Positions 50,154 to 60,823 of a stretch of DNA of 64,000 nucleotides are shown piece after piece. The stretch comes from Melastoma dodecandrum (taxonomy: Eukaryota > Streptophyta > Magnoliopsida > Myrtales > Melastomataceae). The stretch spans positions 1,632,001 to 1,696,000 of the forward strand of contig JARUPY010000533.1 in assembly GCA_029817715.1 (NCBI GenBank), written 5' to 3'. The notes beneath the pieces are model-generated. The model saw only the letters and a program-made list of their open reading frames with translations, had not been told where the DNA came from and ran no database searches. Within the stretch, counting starts at the first letter, position 1, and every line of letters starts with the position of its first letter. A program made the translations under genes and the position numbers.

Positions 50154-52289
50154 TCAGTTGAATGTTGGACGAGATCGGACGAATTTAGCCAAAAATTCGG
50201 AGCAAGCAATTTCCGATCTCGATTCTTCTTGAGTAAAGTCTGGCAAGTCTGCAATATCTATGTCCATCTCAGTCAGAGAAAGGCAAGAAATAATTGTAGA
50301 CACCAATGTCTTGTCCAGAATAACACCATTATCTGCCATTTGATGCAGCAAGCTGGTAACCTGATCAACATCACCTTTGGCACTAAAACCTTTCAACAAA
50401 GAATCATAAACAAAATGGTCGGGTGGAAAGCCTAAGGAGATCATCCAATCATAAATGGCTTTGGCATCATCAAGCAGACCAGCCTTTGACAATCTACTTA
50501 TTACAGTTGAATAGGTAAAGATATCAGGAGCCAAACCCATGTCATGCATCTCCAAGAGTAGATCTTTAGCAGCCGGGAAGTTCCCGGAATGAAGTGTCCC
50601 ATTGATCAAAGTATTGAATGATACCACATTGGGCTGTAAACCAGCAACCCTAATTTCCTTGAAAACCCTTTTAGCTGGCTCAATGTGACCTTCTTCGAAC
50701 AATGTGGCCATTAATATATTATAGTCCGACAAAAGAGGGCCAGGCTTGTTTGCTCTTTGTTTCTCGAAAAGCCCTGTCGCTATCCTAGTCATGCCCAATC
50801 TGCAAAGTCCAATGATCAGGGCATTATATGTTAAAGAACTTGGAAGAAAACCCACTTCGTGAATCTTTCTCCACACCTCCATTGCCTTGTGAAAATTTCC
50901 TTTCCCCAAAAATCCAGCCAGCAAAATATTGTAAGTCACCAAGTTACATGTAATTCCCTTACTGGCCATTTTCTTGTATATTCTAACAGCGGCACCCAAG
51001 CGATCATATTTGCAAAGCCCGTGAATTAAAATGTTGTATGTCCTCACAGTCGGCGCCACACAGCCCTCATCATTTTCCATCAAGTTAAAAATACGCATGG
51101 CGTCATCAATCCTTCCTTTATTGCAAAGACCCATGACTATTGTGCTATATGTCATCACATCGGGCTTCTTCCCTTTTGTTCTCATGACTTCATACAACTT
51201 GAAAGCCTCTTCTACCATTCCTTCTTTGAAGAATCCATTTATCATGACATTATACGTCACAGTATTTGGCTCATGACCCTTCTCCGACATCAAATCGAAA
51301 ACCTCGATTGCTTTATTCACTTCACTTAGCTTAAATAGCCCATATATCAAGGTCGTGTATATAACGGCATCAGGTGCAATGTGATGTTCATTCATCAAGT
51401 CCAATATTCTGAGTGCCTCCTTCAATTTCCCTACCTTCAGAAGCGCTGTTATCAAGTCATTGATAATGAATTGATTTGGCGAAATCCCTTTGCTCAGCAT
51501 ATCATCAAAGACTTCCATCTGTCCATCCACATCTCCAATTCGACCAAACCCATCAATGATCGTGCCATAAACGCGAACATCCACACAAAGACCCTCACCC
51601 TCCACGACACGCAACAGGTCCAACGCCTTCTCCATATTCCCATCCTTACAGAACCCATCCATCAGGATTGTATAAGTCACCACATTCGGGCAAACATTCC
51701 GGCTTCGCATCTCGCCCAGAAAAACCTCAGCCTCAGCAACTCTTTTCCTCTTGCAAAGGCAACTAATAAAGACATTGCAACTGAAAATGTCGGGAGCCAA
51801 CCCATTCCTCTCCATGTCCTTGAACAAACATAAGGCTTCCTCAGCGCAACCCCTCTCCTTCAATCCATTCAACAACACGTTCATCATAAACACATCGAGA
51901 CCAAAACCACTTTTGATGACCACACCCAGAACCCCAAACGCGAAACCCAATTCGCCAAAACTCACGAAACACTGGACTAAACCCCGCAGCGTCCCGAAAC
52001 AAACACCCATACCGGCGTGCACGGAAGCAGAGTAAACCGAAAAGGCGGGACCGAAGGTTTTGGACCTGACCAGGGAGTGAACGAGGGTGGCGCAAGTCGC
52101 AGCCGTCGGGAAGCTGGAAGAACCGACAGCCTTATGGAAGTGTGAGACGGCGCGCTCCAGCTGTGGGCTGGGATTCGAGCAGAGGCGTACAATCTCGGAG
52201 TCTATATTATTGTCGGGGACACATAGATTCCTTGCCTGCTGGCGGAAAACACTAGAGAGGGAAACGGAGCGTTGCCCTGTGACGCTCAT
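50154..52289 (-). CDS. P-class pentatricopeptide repeat protein
   Basis: Organelle RNA-binding protein. Single exon, 711 residues. About 16 consecutive 35-residue P-type repeats run from about residue 60 to 670, with the typical helix pairs (for example VTYTILMDGFCKDGNMEKAL, VTYNVMINGFFKEGMVEEAF, MTYSTIVMGLCNKGRIDDAM, VSFNTLINGTLHSGNFPAAK). No E or DYW domain, so an RNA stability or processing role rather than editing is expected. The N-terminus (MSVTGQRSVSLSSVFRQQA) is Ser/Arg-rich and suits a mitochondrial presequence. It resembles the RPF5-like At4g28010 group as I recall it; orthology is not proven. It shares a divergent promoter of about 500 bases with CFAP20. Confidence 0.95.
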   Translation of the reverse strand: MSVTGQRSVSLSSVFRQQARNLCVPDNNIDSEIVRLCSNPSPQLERAVSHFHKAVGSSSFPTAATCATLVHSLVRSKTFGPAFSVYSASVHAGMGVCFGTLRGLVQCFVSFGELGFAFGVLGVVIKSGFGLDVFMMNVLLNGLKERGCAEEALCLFKDMERNGLAPDIFSCNVFISCLCKRKRVAEAEVFLGEMRSRNVCPNVVTYTILMDGFCKDGNMEKALDLLRVVEGEGLCVDVRVYGTIIDGFGRIGDVDGQMEVFDDMLSKGISPNQFIINDLITALLKVGKLKEALRILDLMNEHHIAPDAVIYTTLIYGLFKLSEVNKAIEVFDLMSEKGHEPNTVTYNVMINGFFKEGMVEEAFKLYEVMRTKGKKPDVMTYSTIVMGLCNKGRIDDAMRIFNLMENDEGCVAPTVRTYNILIHGLCKYDRLGAAVRIYKKMASKGITCNLVTYNILLAGFLGKGNFHKAMEVWRKIHEVGFLPSSLTYNALIIGLCRLGMTRIATGLFEKQRANKPGPLLSDYNILMATLFEEGHIEPAKRVFKEIRVAGLQPNVVSFNTLINGTLHSGNFPAAKDLLLEMHDMGLAPDIFTYSTVISRLSKAGLLDDAKAIYDWMISLGFPPDHFVYDSLLKGFSAKGDVDQVTSLLHQMADNGVILDKTLVSTIISCLSLTEMDIDIADLPDFTQEESRSEIACSEFLAKFVRSRPTFN

Positions 52290-52376
52290 CGTCGTCGATC
52301 GAAGGCTAACACCTCCCGGCGGCCGGAGTCCAAAAAGCGCGCCGCTCTCCTAAGGAGATGACGGCTACTACTTATA

Positions 52377-52456
52377 TTGGGCCGATACGTTCGGACCATG
52401 TCTCTAGGCCCATAAAACCCAAAAATATCTGAGCCTAAAATATTGTTAATGGGCCT
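52377..52456. promoter_or_regulatory. Divergent PPR/CFAP20 promoter with three site II motifs
   Basis: TTGGGCC at 52377-52383, AGGCCCAT at 52406-52413 and ATGGGCCT at 52449-52456 lie between the two divergent genes. Site II clusters are common in genes for organelle proteins and in other housekeeping genes; shared use by both genes is an inference. Confidence 0.55.
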
Positions 52457-52789
52457 GTGTGACCTGAAACTAAGATCTCGCCATCGAGCCTTTTCTGCCA
52501 ACGAAGGGGACGTGAACCGTTCCGTCGACGACTCCGACGAGAGGGGTTTTGGTGTGGAAGCTGCTTCTTCTGGGAATCGGAAAGCCGATCGGGGGCGTTG
52601 AGATCGATCGCATGTATGATTTTTGTAGGATCGTTTGATTGGGTAGCAGGAACAGGGCGGCATCGTTTTTCGGGGGGATGGCTCAGCGTGCTTCTCAGAC
52701 TGGACGATGTGGTGGTAGTCTCGTATTTTTAGGGTTTTGTTTTAATAGATGCCCTCTGGCGTATTTGACAGATTGCAGGGATCGTGGAA

Positions 52790-54041
52790 ATGTTCAAGAA
52801 TACTTTCCAGTCCGGATTCCTGTCCATTTTGTACAGCCTCGGGTGCGCGGCTCGCTTTGCTTTGATTCTGTTTGCTGCTCGTTCTGTTGGGTGACATTAA
52901 TTTGTAATACTAGTAATTCTCTGTGTCCAGGAGCAAGCCGTTGCAGATATGGGATAAGGAAGGCGAGTAGCATTGGATATTTTTTGTTTGCGCCCGTGAT
53001 TTACGATTGTTGTCACTGGCTGAGTTGATTCCCCCTGGTTTGCAATGTAGTGGTCAATGGCCATGTGAAACGACCCCTGGATGATGATATTCAGTCGAAC
53101 GTGCTAGAGATCGTCGGCTCGAATATTCAGTCAGCCTACATTACATGCCCTGCAGACCCTTCGGCGACGCTTGGGATAAAACTTCCGTTTTTGGTAATGA
53201 TTGTCAAGAACATGAAGAAGTACTTCACGTTTGAGATCCAAGTGCTGGATGACAAGAACGTGCGGCGGCGTTTCCGTGCTTCCAATTTTCAAGTGTGTAA
53301 GTTTGCCCTTGTCTTTCTGGTACCAAGGGATGATGCGTTCTTGACCATAGCCTTGTTTTGTTATTTGGAATTGGCTACCTCCCCCTTTGCATTGCCATGT
53401 TGTAGGTTTAACTATTATCGCACTGTCTTCATCCCCCCTGAAAGACAGTCGTCTTTTGGCAGCTGCATTTGTCTGCTTTAGTCATGGTTTGGTTTTGCAG
53501 ACTGTTGGGTCTCCTTGTAGTGTGAGAAAACGAATATATGTCTGATGAGGCATTGATTATGGTAGCCAATACATGAAGTGACTCTTTTTCATATTGGTTT
53601 GCAGTCTGTAACTAGAGTGAAACCATACATATGTACCATGCCATTGAAGATGGATGAGGGTTGGAATCAGATTCAATTGAATCTTTCCGATTTAACCAGG
53701 AGGGCATACGGAACCAACTACATAGAAACATTGAGGGTCCAGGTACATGCAAACTGTCGTCTCAGACGTATATATTTCTCGGAACGCCTGTACTCTGAGG
53801 AAGAACTTCCACCAGAGTTCAAGTTGTACCTACCGATGCAGGTAAACTTTCTGTCACTCTGGGTTAAACTTGTTAGTTTTGCCTTCTTCCCGCCTCAAGG
53901 TCAGCGATTTGGAGAAGCGAAGATGATTTGTTCAGGCGGCCGGTTAGGAAGACCCATGTGGGGCACCTTTTGGATGTGCACGGTTTTGCCACTTGAGGCT
54001 GAATATTTTCTTGTTCTGTTTTCTTGTTCCAGAAAACTTAG
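52790..54041 (+). CDS. CFAP20: CFAP20/BUG22 homologue
   Basis: Small highly conserved protein of cilia and centrioles, kept in flowering plants where its role is unclear. Exons: 52790-52842, 52931-52962, 53051-53292, 53605-53841, 54033-54041; 190 residues, close to the human 193. The sequence begins [18 protein letters not shown], then [78 protein letters not shown] and [20 protein letters not shown], ending near [11 protein letters not shown]. The intron after 52962 begins GC rather than GT (gaag|gcgagt). This is the only join giving the conserved DKE-VVNGH sequence. The last exon holds only two codons and a stop; reading through that intron would add an unconserved tail. Confidence 0.93.
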
Positions 54042-54549
54042 GATCTTTGAAGCAAGGGCTGCTAGAGTTGCTCGTGCCTGTATTGAAAAGTGAAATCTCT
54101 GATGGCTTAGTTAAGTTTGTGTTGTACTCTCTGGAATGTCTCGAGGGATGTATCTCATCCTAGTGGTAGCTTGCAGATAAATGACATAAGGCAGGATCTA
54201 GTTCTGGTCATGTACTCCTGGTCATGAGAATACCATCTTGTTTGAACCAGCAGACTTTATCTGCACTGAATGGGCATCTATTAAAATGGAAACAACAAAA
54301 TCAGAGAGGCCAAGATTAGTTTGTAGCATGACTATGTCCACGAAGTTCTAGTGCCAAGTGATTTTGGTGTTGGAGAAATTGTTGATCACCCAAACCCATA
54401 CCCTCTCCATGACTTACGGCCTCATCACCATAGAGCACAAAGCCATCATGCGTATGGGGAAGGCAACTGCAATTATGGTGGCCTATTTCATTTTAGACTT
54501 GCGGGGGAAGCTAAGAAAGATAACTAAATATATTTTCTCAATTGACAAC
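54042..54549. other. Convergent 3' regions of CFAP20 and THO1
   Basis: Short spacer containing the 3'UTRs of both genes; nothing else recognised. Confidence 0.5.
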
Positions 54550-57500
54550 TCATCCAACTGTATCCAGATCAACTTCGGCATCCGTCTCCCCATCTGCTGT
54601 CCCCGTTTCTGCCTCAGCATCAGCTTCTAGCTGGCCGGCCTCGGGGCCTGCCTCGTGGTCAGAGTTCTGCCTCTGGTTTTCATCTGGCGTTAAGTTATTG
54701 GCACCGGCTAGCACATCGGTATCCATAGGGGCTGCGGTAGCCTCGCCATCTTCTCTTGTTCCATCACTATCCGGTTCTCTTGCCTAGGTGAGCAAGACAA
54801 GGGAATCAAATGGGTGAGAAACACACCAATGCAAACCACCTTAATAAACATCATATAATCTAAACTACCATAATTGCCGGAAAAGAATGAGAAATATATA
54901 GCAGTTTTCCATTTGCCAATAGGTCCATCAATAAATTTCCGGTTAAATTGATGAAAAGGACCAAGAATAGAAATCTGGATGATATCTCAGTGAATCAGAA
55001 GTTTCTCAGATACCTGATTTTCTTCAACTTGTTGATAACTGCTCTTCACTTCATCTTTCTTTGCACGTTTAGATCTTTCATTAGGTTTCACTTGATACTT
55101 AGAACGGACATCGGCAGGCAGAAGTTCTAAAGGCACAACACCTTCAATTCCATGGTCGGTAAACTGCATTTAAACACATATTTTTTAAAAGCACTTAAAT
55201 ATAGAGAGACATCGTTCAAAAAGTCATCAGACAGAGTCATACCCGGGAGAACCCTTCCAAGTCCTGCCGTGCAGATAGTCGGAGACCTTTCCAACAGTAC
55301 ACCTATATCATTTAAAATTTTATTCAAATGCAAGAACTATAAAAATAGCTTACAGTCAAAACTGCAGGCATATCGCTCAACCAGAAGGCACACAACCGAA
55401 TTTTTTATGATAAAAATGTTGTCCAGAGTTACTGCACAGATCTCAAGTCCAATTGAAAAAGGAATTCAAACTTGATGAAATTACCCGGTTATTCTTATGA
55501 TGATATTCGGCTTCAATGCCAGCAGAAGAATCCATCTGCAGCAAAATTGTACATTTAGAATCCTCAGGAGTAAAACCGATAAGCTCAAAAAATATGGGAT
55601 GAAAGATACTATTTCACGAGGTGCTCACATAAACAACAGTACTAGAAAGACAGTAACGAAGGTGCCAATGTGGTGAAAATGACAGAAGACCATAAAAATT
55701 AACAATGCTTACATCTTCAGCCATCGGCTTCCAATAGTCCATGACAGCCGGAGTCCTCACTCGATGAGGATCAGTCAATGCATTCTGTGATAATGTCATT
55801 AGTAGGAGGCCAAAAACACATGACTTTAATTCTAAGACAGTTCTCAATTTTCTTCAGAAAAGAGTGCAACATACAGGGTTTTGGTCTGCCCACTTCCAGA
55901 GCTGAGACAATTCTTTGTTTCCTAGTCTCCATCTGGGCCTTCTGAAAAGGTAAAACAGAAGGACAAAAAATACTCATAAGCATCGAAAGCATAACACAAA
56001 CCAATGGTTGGAAAAAGAACTTCTATATAAGACATTCACTATTGCACATAAAACAATGCCACACCATACACAAGTCTTGCAAGTGTGGGGACAGTTACTT
56101 ATTTTTTGCTCCGGCCAGCTTTTTTTGGGTTAATGTGCTGTCAAATGCCGTTATATTAGAATCATCAAAATTAGCTTAGAAGGGTCTAGGAGAAGAGAGA
56201 CGTTCCCAGATATGGATTATTCCCAAGAAACCATTTTCCATTCTCATAATACTCTAAGAAAGGGCTCCCAGACATCCTTGCCTTTTCTTGGTTCCATCCA
56301 GAGCTGACTTTCTATCAATTGGCTGCTTTTCAAATGGCGGACAACCATCGCACTTCCACCATACCTGATTGTATATTCATAGTACCAGTCAAGAAGAGTA
56401 TTTCTCCAAAGTGGAGGAACCATTGAGGTATAACGATTTTTTGTTTGGTACCTCAGGGAAAAGATAAAGTTAGGAGAACTGACCCAATTTTTCTCCCGTT
56501 CCAATATTTGCTCAATCTTAAAAAGAAAATGCTTCCCTTCAGGAGGGGTCATTTCAAGCAGCTTCTTCACTCGGTCCTCGAAAACTTTTATTTCTTCTTT
56601 CTGGAATTCAAAAGAAACAAGTTAGCCTCTAGACTTCCATCTTTATTGGCTTTAGTAATAGATACTAGAATAAAGAAAAAGGAAAAAGTTAAGTGTCAGT
56701 GCTCACCATGCTGTCAGACGGCAAATCCTTGTCATTTTTTCCTGGAGACTGACCAACAATGAGACAATTATTAGTACTTTCCCAAGTTTTCTACAGTAGA
56801 AAAGGATGCTCAGAACCATTACCTTCAGGTAATCGAATACAATAAGGCACTGAACAAGAATGTGGCGACGAAAGCTCGAATCTTTCAACTATCACCAAAA
56901 GAGAGAAGACTGTTAGAAAAAGATAATTTCAAATCAGACTGGACAAAAAGAATAATGAGACTGACCTCGAGGCCCATCAATTTACTGCTCGTGAGATACT
57001 TTATGCCAAAATTAGCCGCCTCTTCTTCCATATTGATCGATTCACCCTCTTCATCACTCAATGGTTGAGCTTCAAATGTACTTAACACAACCTGAAAGGC
57101 AACACAGAGAGAGACCAATTTATGAGGATGCCAGTTAATGTCCCTCAAAAATCTGTTGTCACAAAGTCAGTACAGGTCGGGAGAGTGATGCTACCGTTAG
57201 ACTGGATGTTAACTTCTGCCACTTCACGGGAGCATTGGACAATGAAGCAGGATTAACAAAATATTCCTGAAAGGCACAGAGCTTATAGTCATGTTGCAGG
57301 AAACATGCATATTGCTAAGAAGGCAATTAGAAAGCATGTGAGATTAGTGGTTTCAACAAGGAAGGAGCATGGTCAATACTTGTAAACTCCAAAAGGTTTT
57401 GTAGAAGTTGAAGTCGATAGATAAGCCTGCAAAGAAAAAATTGCTATAATGATATAAAAGAAGTATGCCAGAAAGTTGACTGGGTACAAAGACACACAAG

Positions 57501-59752
57501 GGACCCATAAAACTGAGAGATCAGATAGCTGGGACTCAAAGCCGGTTCACACAACCTGCAGGAGGGTCTTCTTCATAAGTTGTCTCGTTCGATGTATTGA
57601 ATACACCTTTGATATTTACAGCTGCAATCGCAAACCAAATGATGCACATGTCAATCGTAAGAAGTGTAGAACCCATCGCAGTTATCTGGCTAGGCCATGG
57701 AAAAGGAGACACCTGAACGTTCTGAGAGGGGGAAGAAATGAGCCAAAAACATGAGGATGCGTCCACAGAATACCACATCATTTGCCTGAACAGAAGTAAG
57801 AAAATAAATTTTAGGATACTCCCCGAAAAAACGAATCTTTAAGCAATAGCTCCTTCAAAATCCTTGTGATGTAGACAGAAGACCGAACCATGCTTCAAAG
57901 CAATGCACAATGACAATAAAATATTTGCAAGCAAAGTCATCTCTTGCATGCCTATCAGACAACAGATACAAGAAATGGAAATGTGTTGGAGCCGAAGATA
58001 AAACCAAACTCAGAAAAGTATATCCAGAATCCATCAGGTTGGACATTATTAAGTCATTAACAATGCAAAGATGCCAGTAACTTGTCTAAACAGTAACAAC
58101 ATGCAACAGAATTTTCCAAAAGCAGCAACAATAACCCTAAAGCCAAATCAAGAAAGCACCTTTGATAATCGACGTAGTAGTTGATTGCATGTCCTCAACA
58201 TTACCAGCTTTCCACGGGCAAACAGTTCTTGCTGCATGCATAAGCCTTTATTATCAATATGGAAAACATCTTCATTTCAATACAATACATAAAAAATGTG
58301 TGTTACCTTTCCTAAGATGTCTTGTTTAGCTTCAATAAAACCAAATACATCTTTGCAGTTCCTCATTGTCGACATTTCCGTCAGGTCCTCCAATAACTGG
58401 AATATCATACCGCCCTCAATGTGGTCCTTTTCACAAAGGTAAAGCACAAAATCTGAAATAAGAAAAGGGGCAAATATATAAATCAAATGAACAACAATTA
58501 TGTTGTATTGACTTCTCCTAATTATTGAGAAAAATACTAAAAATAATACCAATTAAATTTTAAGTATGGTCTTTCCATAATCAGTTCAGGGGTTATCGAC
58601 ATCCAAATGACATCTACTAATGTCTTTCAGATTTGAGATGAATATCCATTTTAATCATAATAACAAAGATTTCTTCAACAGCGAATGGACAATTTTCAGT
58701 ACCAAGAAACCTAGGGATATATCCCTGCGTTGTTTCCGAATCATCGACTGATTGCCCATACTGCATTATTGATTCTCCAGAATCTACGGCAGAGGACTGT
58801 TATTAAGCAACAGAAAAGACAGGATCCGGGTCAGAAAGTGCAAGAGGAGGTAAATGCCAAATAGGACAAAACAGACATTGACAGTTCAGAGTAAAAGAAC
58901 AACAAACAAGCACATTTTCAATGGCCAATTTCCCCTGAGAACAAAATGGATCATAAACAATTTGCTCTTTACGAGCAAAAAGGACTTGCTATGAGAAATG
59001 GTGAAAACAAAATTAGGATCCATGAGCCACAAAGAACATATCAAGCCAAAGTACATTATTTGGTTCTGTCTCTAACAGTAATTAGAACTTAGAAGAATCT
59101 CGGACAGAGGCAGATAGACCCCATAAAAAAATGATCTCGATCTTCTCAAAAAAAAAATCAAGAAGCTCTGAACTCGACAAATCTACTTTTGCAAATTGTC
59201 AAATAAACACTTTAGTTTTCCTTGTTGGAGATACACCCTTATATGTGAACAAATGGATAGTATGGACAGAGAAGTGCACTGAAGTTCTAAGCACTTCTCC
59301 CAGCAGATAAGAGGCTCCCACAAAAAAACTACGTTAAAAACCCTAAATAACTTGAACCGTGTAAGAAAAGCTGTAACCTACCACTAGATCTTGAAGCAAC
59401 AAGCGAAGAATATTTTCCAGCAGCTGATTCTCATCTTGAGTTAGTTTCGTTTGTTTCTGTAACAAGCAGGAGAAATAAAATAGAATGGCTTGTAAGAAAG
59501 CTCCAGTCTATAACATTGATAAGGCTCAAAAGATCAGTGGAACACTGACACCGACAGTGACAAGATTCTTCTAACATATAGGCATAAGAAATCAAGAAAA
59601 TGGAGCCATTTCCAGAAGTACAAGCTGACAAGGGTGGTGGTTCTAAAAGAAAAACTCAAGGAGTAAACCTGAGGCTTTATGACTTCTTGAACAGTTTGGA
59701 GGGCGAAAATCTCTGGCGGTCCGCATTCCAAAATCACCTTCTTGAACGCTTC
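54550..59752 (-). CDS. THO1: THO complex subunit 1 (HPR1), first coding exon uncertain
   Basis: Core subunit of the THO/TREX complex in nuclear mRNA-protein assembly and export; in plants also linked to small-RNA production. About 17 exons are visible. They begin with 59669-59752 (EAFKKVILECGPPEIFALQT), then pieces near 59379-59457, 58730-58800, 58305-58455 (YLCEKDHIEGGMIFQLLEDL), 58158-58229, 57722-57785, 57556-57625, 57196-57268 and 56967-57092 (EEEAANFGIKYLTSSKLMGL). Then come 56823-56890, 56484-56601 (KIEQILEREKNW), 56283-56364 (VWWKCDGCPPFEKQPI), about 55890 (RRPRWRLGNKELSQLWKW), 55713-55783, about 55241-55310 and 55013-55167. The last is 54550-54783, an acidic Asp/Glu/Ala-rich tail. The exon ending at 56283 is followed by a GC donor. 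The start codon lies upstream of 59752: MAPPDK at 60715 is a candidate, but its best donor does not keep phase. Confidence 0.9.
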
Positions 59753-60823
59753 CTGGAAAGAAAGGAAGCAAAAGGTGAGCAACTAGCCTAGTAAAAGAAG
59801 ATAACAGCGAAAAACTAACTTCCCTGACAATTTACAACACGCCCCACTCCCTCATTGCTAAACAAAACCACGAAAGAACTAAATCTCCAAACCATGATTT
59901 GAGAACTGGCTCCGAACGGGGTCGCGCAAGAACTCTCAAATGGGAAGTAAAACCATCGAGTTCGGTGCAGTAATTTCCCAAATGAAAACCAAGAACTCCG
60001 GTTGAATTGGCAAATCTATCAGAAGTTAGAAAACGAGCAAGATCCCAAAAGCGGGTAGCGCTTGCGGAATCCAACAAAAGAGAAAGGAAATAGCCGTTTG
60101 CCCTTTTCCGCGAACTGAAACTGGACAAGGGAGCGGATCACTTTCTAGCAGGTGGCGGAAGCCAAAGAAACTTCAGTTCTCTCCCATCCCCCCGACCAAG
60201 TCCCAGGTTTTAGGTTTTCCATTTCAGAAAGAAAAATTATAAACATAATGTGTAATGGAGGCCCAGAAGAATCGTCAAGTCAAGCCTTTGTCGCCATTAC
60301 TGCAAAGGCCCGACCCAGTTAAAAGAATCTCGCCATAACCCCCCCTTCTTCGATCACACAAACAAAAGAAGCGGGTTCGTCCATCTACCCCTCTTATCTC
60401 GTAATTCCTCCGACTTGCCATCTCCCGCTTAAACATAAAGAAACAACCTTAACCTCGTTTTCTTCCCACTCTATCTTTCTATCTCTCCTCTTTGTATTTT
60501 TTGGTGGGAAAAGAGGAATCCCTTCCTTCGCTCCCTCCCTCTTCATCGACCCTAAACCCCCAAACCCACGCCGTACCATCATCCCTTTCCCGTTCGAAGA
60601 CACAGAAAGTTCCCGCCTTTTTGGTCCCCATCCCTCGCTGAAGTCAGGAAGCAAGGGTCTTTCTTAACGAGGAGGATAGCTTACTTGGATCGGGAACCTT
60701 GTCAGGTGGAGCCATTAGTATGAGTGGCGCCAAGGCATTTCTGCATGTCTCGTTATATAACTACTTATTTTTCTTTGTTTGAATTACTGTGGATTTTATT
60801 GGGTCTTATTGCTCTTTCTGCAG
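59753..60823. other. THO1 5' intron/leader and spacer before the RBR relic
   Basis: No other gene supported. The region includes a candidate THO1 ATG at 60713-60715 on the minus strand and pyrimidine-rich plus-strand DNA near 60440-60560. Minus-strand ORFs in here have no family signature. Confidence 0.4.

Noticed and set aside
53842..54093. CFAP20 frame running on into an extra 80-residue tail
   Set aside because: The family ends at about EFKLYLP(V/M)Q; a GT donor at 53842 and an acceptor ending at 54032 remove the tail.
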